Assembly (NCBI GenBank): GCA_046724395.1 | Contig: JBKOWM010000138.1 | Coordinates: 1-27,675, forward strand | Source of the DNA: DATAEU01 sp046724395 | GTDB taxonomy: Bacteria > Actinomycetota > UBA4738 > HRBIN12 | DNA length: 27,675 bases | Reading direction: 5' to 3' | Shown here: positions 23,563 to 27,675 of the stretch, in pieces | How the letters are laid out: every line of letters begins with the position of its first letter | Numbering within the stretch: position 1 is the stretch's first letter | Position numbers and translations under genes: made by a program | Notes under the pieces: model-generated | Told to the model about the DNA's origin: nothing | The model's input: only the letters and a program-made list of their open reading frames with translations | Database searches by the model: none

Positions 23563-24102
23563 TCAGAAGGGCTCGAAGCCCGCACGGACCAGGATCGCTC
23601 GCACCTCGCGCTCCTCGAGGCCGCGATCCACGAGCTCACGGTAGATCCGGACCGCCGCGAGGGAGCGGCCGCAGGTCGGGCAGAAGCGAAAGGCGTCCTC
23701 GGCGGATGTGTCGCACCACGGGCAGCGCGTCACGACCAGCTTGCGCTCGGGCTCCAGGCCAGTATCGGCCAGGGCATCGATGTAGCCCTTGCCGTAATCC
23801 CACTGGATGTACTCCTCCTCGCGCACGTCGAATGCGGGCTCGTGCATCCTCGGCTCGCCCGTCTGGAGCATGTGCTCGAGGTTCTCCTTGAGCAGGTCCC
23901 ACTCGTAGAAGTGGTTCTCACCGCAGTCCGGGCACGCGATCACCACGCCCTTTACGCCCTGCGGACCGAACATCTCGCGCATGTCGTGAAGGTCCTCGAG
24001 GTCCGCGCGGACGTTCTCCTCCTCCTGAGTGTCGAGCGAGTACGACGCGTCGCGCGACTCGTCGTCCTGACCCTCGGAGGGCTCGTCGATCGGGTCGTCC
24101 AT
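23563..24102 (-). CDS. DUF5319-like protein with an added C-terminal zinc ribbon
   Basis: A 179-residue protein. The N-terminus is acidic (about 1-37). The middle matches the actinobacterial DUF5319 pattern: MFGPQGVKGVVIACPDCG, NHFYEWDLLKENLEHML, HEPAFD and YIQWDYGKGYIDA (about 44-110). The C-terminal part adds CPWC (127-130) and CPTC (141-144), a typical zinc ribbon, followed by a short helical tail (YRELVDRGLEEREVRAILV). DUF5319 proteins have no assigned function. ATG at 24102 shares one base with the PIG-L stop (TAATG) and has AAGGAGGAG inside that gene, so the two are translationally coupled. Confidence 0.78.
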   Translation of the reverse strand: MDDPIDEPSEGQDDESRDASYSLDTQEEENVRADLEDLHDMREMFGPQGVKGVVIACPDCGENHFYEWDLLKENLEHMLQTGEPRMHEPAFDVREEEYIQWDYGKGYIDALADTGLEPERKLVVTRCPWCDTSAEDAFRFCPTCGRSLAAVRIYRELVDRGLEEREVRAILVRAGFEPF

Positions 24103-24800
24103 TAGGACTCCTCCTTGAGCGCGAACGTGCGGAACCCCTCCGCGTACTCGTACCCTGCTCGATCCCCGAGCTCCCGCGCGCGCTCACGTACCCATGGGGC
24201 CGAGGCCTCCGCGTGCTGCGAGCTGTGCGCGGCCAGGGACTGGATCTTCGCGTCGATCGTCTTCGTGATGTCGACGTACGTATCGGCCTCCTCGGCGATG
24301 AGCCAAAGGTTCGGGATCTCGAACGGCTCGAACCCCTCGTCGAGCAGCTCCGGGAACTGAGGGCGGGACGGCGCATCCGGCATGACGGCGCACAACGCAA
24401 GCTCCCCCGCGGCCTTGTGATCGGCATGATTCACATAGCCGCTTCCCGACCATAGACGCGAGGGGTCGGGCGCGACCAGTACGTCGGCCCGGAGACGCCG
24501 AACCTCACGGGTCACGGCCTTCCGGGTCGCGAGATTGACCTCGAGCATGCCGTCTGGGAAATCGAGGAAGGTGACCGACCGCACACCGAGGACCTCGGCC
24601 GCCGCTCGTTGCTCGTCCTTGCGAACCCGAGAGATCTCCGGCCGGGTCCAGCCGGGCTCGTTGTTGCCGGCCGACCCATCCGTGACGATGACGTAGTGGA
24701 CATCCGTTCCCTCTCCCGCCCATGCGGCCACGGTTCCGCCGCACCCGTATTCCGCGTCGTCGGGGTGCGCGAACAGGACCAGCGCGCTCGAAAACCGCAC
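24102..24800 (-). CDS. LmbE/PIG-L family N-acetylglucosamine-type deacetylase
   Basis: A 232-residue zinc deacetylase from the GTG at 24800. AHPDD (11-15) and HADH (125-128) provide the zinc ligands, and TDGSAGNNEPG (40-50) the usual loop. Family members remove acetyl groups from GlcNAc conjugates in mycothiol or bacillithiol biosynthesis, in antibiotics and in glycolipids; sequence alone does not say which. The start has no good ribosome site, and the frame continues upstream across the divergent gene at 24850, so the N-terminus is the least certain part. It is coupled to the DUF5319-like gene downstream. Confidence 0.87.
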   Translation of the reverse strand: MRFSSALVLFAHPDDAEYGCGGTVAAWAGEGTDVHYVIVTDGSAGNNEPGWTRPEISRVRKDEQRAAAEVLGVRSVTFLDFPDGMLEVNLATRKAVTREVRRLRADVLVAPDPSRLWSGSGYVNHADHKAAGELALCAVMPDAPSRPQFPELLDEGFEPFEIPNLWLIAEEADTYVDITKTIDAKIQSLAAHSSQHAEASAPWVRERARELGDRAGYEYAEGFRTFALKEES

Positions 24801-24849
24801 GTCGAGGAGACTATCGAACGTCCTCGCGAACGTACGGCAGACTGACAGG

Positions 24850-25206
24850 ATGCGGCGCACGGGTGTGGAGCGAACGGGCCTGGAGGCGCCGCCGCGCATC
24901 CGGCCGGCATCCGTCGCTGCCGGCGCGGGGCTGCTCTGGGGTGCCTTCTCGTACTCGATCCTGTGGGAGGGGAGCCCGTTCCCCGTCGACAGGGCATTCG
25001 TCGAGTCGCTTCGCGGCACGATCGTGCTGCTTCCGGCCCGGATCGCTCTGTGGGGTGTGCACGCCGCCGAGGCGATCTCGGGGCGGACCTTCGAGCTGTC
25101 GCGCTCGACGTGGATCCTCGCCCTGGCCGCCGGCATCTCCGGTCTTGCCGTCGGCCTGCTCGTTGCGGTCGTCGTGTTGGGCTTCTATCGGCTCCTTCAC
25201 CGCTGA
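24850..25206 (+). CDS. Small membrane protein of unknown function
   Basis: A 118-residue protein with two to three hydrophobic segments: around 20-38 (SVAAGAGLLWGAFSYSIL), 57-76 (TIVLLPARIALWGVHAAEAI) and 87-115 (WILALAAGISGLAVGLLVAV and following). The N-terminus is Arg-rich and the end RLLHR is basic. No family is recognised. No ribosome site precedes the ATG, which fits a leaderless transcript; it lies only 49 bp from the divergent PIG-L start. It ends 20 bp before the convergent P450 gene. Confidence 0.65.
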   Translation: MRRTGVERTGLEAPPRIRPASVAAGAGLLWGAFSYSILWEGSPFPVDRAFVESLRGTIVLLPARIALWGVHAAEAISGRTFELSRSTWILALAAGISGLAVGLLVAVVVLGFYRLLHR

Positions 25207-25226
25207 GGGCCGCACCCACCCAGCGC

Positions 25227-26549
25227 TCAGCGGCGGGCGAGGGCGCGCATCGGCATCCCGCCGCGCGGACGCAGGGTGATCGCAGGCTGAAGACCGACAG
25301 CCTCATCGGGATCGGCCTCGAAGCGCCAGCGCCGCGCGATCGTGGCGAGCACGATCACCGCCTCGAGCCGCGCGAACGGCTCGCCGACGCACATCCGCGG
25401 CCCCGCCCCGAACGGTAAGTAGGCGGCTCGCGGTCGGTCGGGGTCCGGCCGAAGCCACCGCTCCGGGACGAAACCGCCGGCGTCGGGCCACCACCGCGGG
25501 TCGTGGTGAAGCAGCCAGGGGGAGACGATCACGACCGAGCCCGCCGGAATCTCGTAGGCGCCGGCGGTGTGGGGCCGCATCGAGCGACGGCCGATCGCCC
25601 ACGCTGGCGGATATCGGCGCATCGTTTCGTCGAGGACCGCTCGCGCAAACGGCAGCCGATCCGCCGCCGTCGCATTGGATCCGACCTCGACCCCCTCCGC
25701 CTCGGTGCTCAGGCGTCCCTCCGCCTCGGCATGGCGCGCGAGCAGGTGCCACGCCCACGACAGCGCGTTCGAGGTGGTCTCGTGCCCCGCGAGGAACAGC
25801 GTGATCGCCTCGTCGCGAACCCGTTCCGTCGACATCGACCCGTCCTCGTCGCTTGCGGCCAGGAGGCGTGAGAGGACATCGGGCCCGCCTGCGCCCTCGG
25901 ATCGACGGCGTTCGATGAGCCGGTGAACAGCGGCGTCGAACACGCTCGTGGCGCGATCGAACCGACGATTGGCCGGGAGCGGCAGCCGCTCGGTCAACGC
26001 GAGGAACGGCGAGACCGCCCGCGGATACTGCGCGAGGACCTCCGTGAGCGCCGCGGAGACGCCGCGCGCCTCCTCGTCGGACAGATCGGCCCCGAACAGC
26101 GTCGAGACGACGATTGCAAGCGTGAGCCGCGACATCTCGGCGTGCACGTCCACGACCTCGCCGTCGCGCCATTTCGCGATCGTGCGATCGGTGAGGTCTA
26201 CGATCGCCGGCACGTAAGAGTCCAGCCGCGCGGGCAGGAACATCGGCTGGATCAGCCGACGCTCACGTCGATGGTATTCGCCCTCGCTGGTCAGGAGGCC
26301 CTCGCCGAGCACGCGACGTGCGGCGTCCATGGCGGGGCCCTTGCGGAACGACCGGTGATCGGTGACCAATACGTCCCAGACGAAATCGGGATGATTCAGG
26401 ATGAACGACGGAAAGCGCGGCATTCGAAGAAAGACGACATCGCCGCAGGCCGCGGCCCGCTCGAGCAGGTCGATCGGATCGTGACGAAACGCTCGGACGA
26501 GCGCAACACGACCGAGCGGGGGTCCGGGGGGAAGTCCCGGCGAGCTCAC
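25227..26549 (-). CDS. Cytochrome P450
   Basis: A 440-residue P450 monooxygenase with all core motifs: I-helix AGHETTS (254-260), ExxR E308-R311 (DETMRRYPP), PERW (362-365), and haem-binding FGAGPRMCVG with thiolate ligand Cys387. No membrane anchor; the Pro-rich start LPPGPPLG (6-13) resembles CYP102-like and eukaryote-like class II sequences. Redox partners are not encoded nearby, and the substrate is unknown. GTG at 26549 has only a weak leader. It is convergent with the small membrane protein at 24850; a possible 46-aa membrane peptide gene starts upstream on the same strand. Confidence 0.95.
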   Translation of the reverse strand: MSSPGLPPGPPLGRVALVRAFRHDPIDLLERAAACGDVVFLRMPRFPSFILNHPDFVWDVLVTDHRSFRKGPAMDAARRVLGEGLLTSEGEYHRRERRLIQPMFLPARLDSYVPAIVDLTDRTIAKWRDGEVVDVHAEMSRLTLAIVVSTLFGADLSDEEARGVSAALTEVLAQYPRAVSPFLALTERLPLPANRRFDRATSVFDAAVHRLIERRRSEGAGGPDVLSRLLAASDEDGSMSTERVRDEAITLFLAGHETTSNALSWAWHLLARHAEAEGRLSTEAEGVEVGSNATAADRLPFARAVLDETMRRYPPAWAIGRRSMRPHTAGAYEIPAGSVVIVSPWLLHHDPRWWPDAGGFVPERWLRPDPDRPRAAYLPFGAGPRMCVGEPFARLEAVIVLATIARRWRFEADPDEAVGLQPAITLRPRGGMPMRALARR

Positions 26550-26619
26550 CTACCCGTTGTCACTCCTTGGCCGTCGCCCGCGGCGCCGGTCTCTTCGCGG
26601 CCGGCCGGAAACGACGGAG

Positions 26620-26760
26620 CTAGGCACGGACGCTATTGTGCCCGACTCCGCCAGCCGCGTTCGCCGGGTCGTGCTCGGGCTCGCTGGCCGCGCGGAGCAA
26701 GGCAGCCACCAGTACGCCCAGCAACGCCCCCACCCACAGGCCGATCAGGAAGATAACCAT
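26620..26760 (-). CDS. 46-aa single-span membrane peptide
   Basis: Begins MVIFLIGLWVGALLGVLVAA, a hydrophobic span with small-residue spacing (GxxxG-like), then LLRAASEPEHDPANAAGG and a short tail. The pattern of a very short N-terminus, one span and an acidic tail resembles DUF3789-type small proteins found in bacteria and phages, but that link is only by eye. The ATG at 26760 has no strong ribosome site, so coding is moderately supported. It lies 70 bp before the P450 start on the same strand and could be co-transcribed with it. Confidence 0.5.
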   Translation of the reverse strand: MVIFLIGLWVGALLGVLVAALLRAASEPEHDPANAAGGVGHNSVRA

Positions 26761-26827
26761 CGCACCCGGCAACGTACGTGGACGACGTGACGCATTCGTG
26801 GAATCCAAGCGACCGGCGAGCGAACGT

Positions 26828-26851
26828 CCGCCGACGCGGATCGATCGGCGG
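26828..26851 (-). other. Short hairpin downstream of the cupin reading frame
   Basis: Arms CCGCCGA (26828-26834) and TCGGCGG (26845-26851) form a 7-bp stem with a 10-nt loop, 32 nt beyond the cupin stop on the minus strand. There is no T tract, so it is at best a weak terminator; it could also arise by chance in this GC-rich DNA. Confidence 0.25.
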
Positions 26852-26882
26852 AGACCTGGCAAGACGTTCGCCGCAGCGCCCG

Positions 26883-27240
26883 CTACTCCTTGTACGCCGC
26901 CCAGAACTTCTTCACAGGCGACAGTGCCTTCCACGTCGCCGTCGAGCCCTTGGGCGTGATCAGAACGTCGCCGGGACCCGCGCGATGGACGGCGCCGTTG
27001 GCCTCCGTCACCTCGACCTCGCCCTCGACGATGACGGCGATCTCGTGATACGCCGGCTCCATCGGCCCCTCCTCGGGGACACGCCGCCACATCCCGAAGC
27101 TGAACCTCGCGTCGCGGCTGCGGAATAGGATCGTCTCCTCGCCGGGTGCGTTCGGATCGCCGGGGTCTGTGGATCGTCTGCCACTCGAGCGGGTCCTCGG
27201 CGTGCACGGCGCGGATCGTCGGGTCGAAGCCGTCTTCCAT
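26883..27240 (-). pseudogene. Cupin-domain protein interrupted by a one-base frameshift
   Basis: Starting at the ATG at 27240, with GAGGAGG upstream, the frame reads MEDGFDPTIRAVHAEDPLEW QTI. The conserved cupin continues only in the next frame from about 27170: TDPGDPNAPGEETILFRS, FGMWRRVPEEGPMEPAYHE, VEGEVEVTEANG, AGPGDVLITPKG and SPVKKFWAAYKE. Removing one base at 27171-27172 would restore a single protein of about 118 residues like DUF861/EutQ-type cupins. Both halves look well preserved, so this is either a recent mutation or a sequencing/assembly error. Its catalytic role is unknown. Confidence 0.78.
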
Positions 27241-27396
27241 GGCGTTCCTCCTCGGCAAGGGCGGGGTGCGCCGCGAAGGCTACATGCGCCGCCACGGCGG
27301 CCGCGCCGAATATTCGAGCCGGCCAGAAAGAACGCCGAAGACCATGGACGGTTCACCGGGAACGCCGGGGCGTCGAAGCGCTGTACGGTGTGCCGC

Positions 27397-27675
27397 GTGG
27401 ACTTCGACGAGGCGCTTACCCGGTTTGGTTTCGAACCCGAGACCGAACGAACACCTCGAGGGGTTCGAGTCTACGCCGCGCACCCGAACCGCTTCTTGAC
27501 CTACACGGTCCAGGCGTTCGCGGACGGCTCGACTCTGTTCACCTTCGAGTTCGCACTCGGCGAGTACCTGCTGACGAAAGGTATACAGGTAGGTTCGGAC
27601 GAGACGCTGAATCAGTACGCATACCCGCGGCGCGACATCCGCGGTCACCAGGACGGCGCCTGGCTGACCGGCGCC
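27397..27675 (+). CDS. Hypothetical protein, truncated by the window edge
   Basis: An open frame runs from the GTG at 27397 to the end of the window (93 codons, no stop). It begins VDFDEALTRFGFEPETERTP and later has FADGSTLFTFEFALGEYLLT and ETLNQYAYPRRDIRG. The composition and absence of stops look like genuine coding sequence. An in-frame GTG at 27388 is an alternative start and no strong ribosome site helps to choose. No family is recognised from this part. The 156 bp between it and the divergent cupin start hold no other gene. Confidence 0.65.
   Translation, partial: MDFDEALTRFGFEPETERTPRGVRVYAAHPNRFLTYTVQAFADGSTLFTFEFALGEYLLTKGIQVGSDETLNQYAYPRRDIRGHQDGAWLTGA

Noticed and set aside
26505..26535. 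GGGGTCCGGGGG near the P450 start, like the repeat spacer in ligD
   Set aside because: It is explained by codons for the Pro-rich N-terminus of the P450 and lacks the GCGAGCGCG core and AGCCCCC arm.

Overview
The window is GC-rich bacterial DNA with many GTG starts, short intergenic gaps and overlapping stop/start codons. The gene content points to Actinomycetota, probably an uncultured or deep-branching lineage: a LigD in the mycobacterial POL-PE-LIG domain order, a Ku with a lysine/alanine-rich tail, a DUF5319-like protein, an LmbE/PIG-L deacetylase and a CsoR-family regulator. I cannot place it below phylum. No rRNA, tRNA, CRISPR array, transposase or phage gene was seen.

Layout. (1) 1-176: tandem 56-bp palindromic repeats running off the left edge. 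(2) 194-7627: nucleobase/nucleoside salvage: upp, then a BMP-type ABC importer (lipoprotein, duplicated ATPase, two permeases) and a convergent NCS1 cytosine/purine permease. (3) 7684-9846: a hotdog thioesterase, an SCP2 protein, then a loosely packed decayed stretch with a small secreted protein, a fragment of a histidine phosphatase and a possible micro-ORF. (4) 9846-12620: histidine phosphatase, HTH protein, zinc-binding protein and alpha/beta hydrolase on the minus strand, divergent from a DUF72 protein. (5) 12696-15779: a minus-strand sulfur-trafficking operon (DsrE, TusA, SQR-like flavoprotein, TusA, DsrE/DrsH) divergent from a CsoR-family regulator that carries Gln at the copper-binding His position, with a palindromic candidate operator between them. 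(6) 15766-19496: ku, glnB (PII) and glnD in one tight minus-strand run. (7) 19582-23471: a lipoprotein, a 47-aa glycine-tailed membrane protein and ligD, whose POL-PE linker contains in-frame copies of the 1-176 repeat family. (8) 23563-27675: DUF5319/zinc-ribbon protein with a PIG-L deacetylase, small membrane proteins, a cytochrome P450, a frameshifted cupin and a gene running off the right edge.

How the genes work together. upp and the two uptake systems bring in nucleobases or nucleosides and convert uracil to UMP. The DsrE/TusA/SQR set would oxidise sulfide to protein-bound persulfide and pass it on, under control of a persulfide-sensing repressor. Ku and LigD form a complete two-component end-joining system, split here between a nitrogen-signalling operon (ku-glnB-glnD) and a facing ligD. 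The best leads for something new are the palindromic element that occurs both as an intergenic array and inside the ligD reading frame, and the compact sulfur module with its CstR-like regulator.
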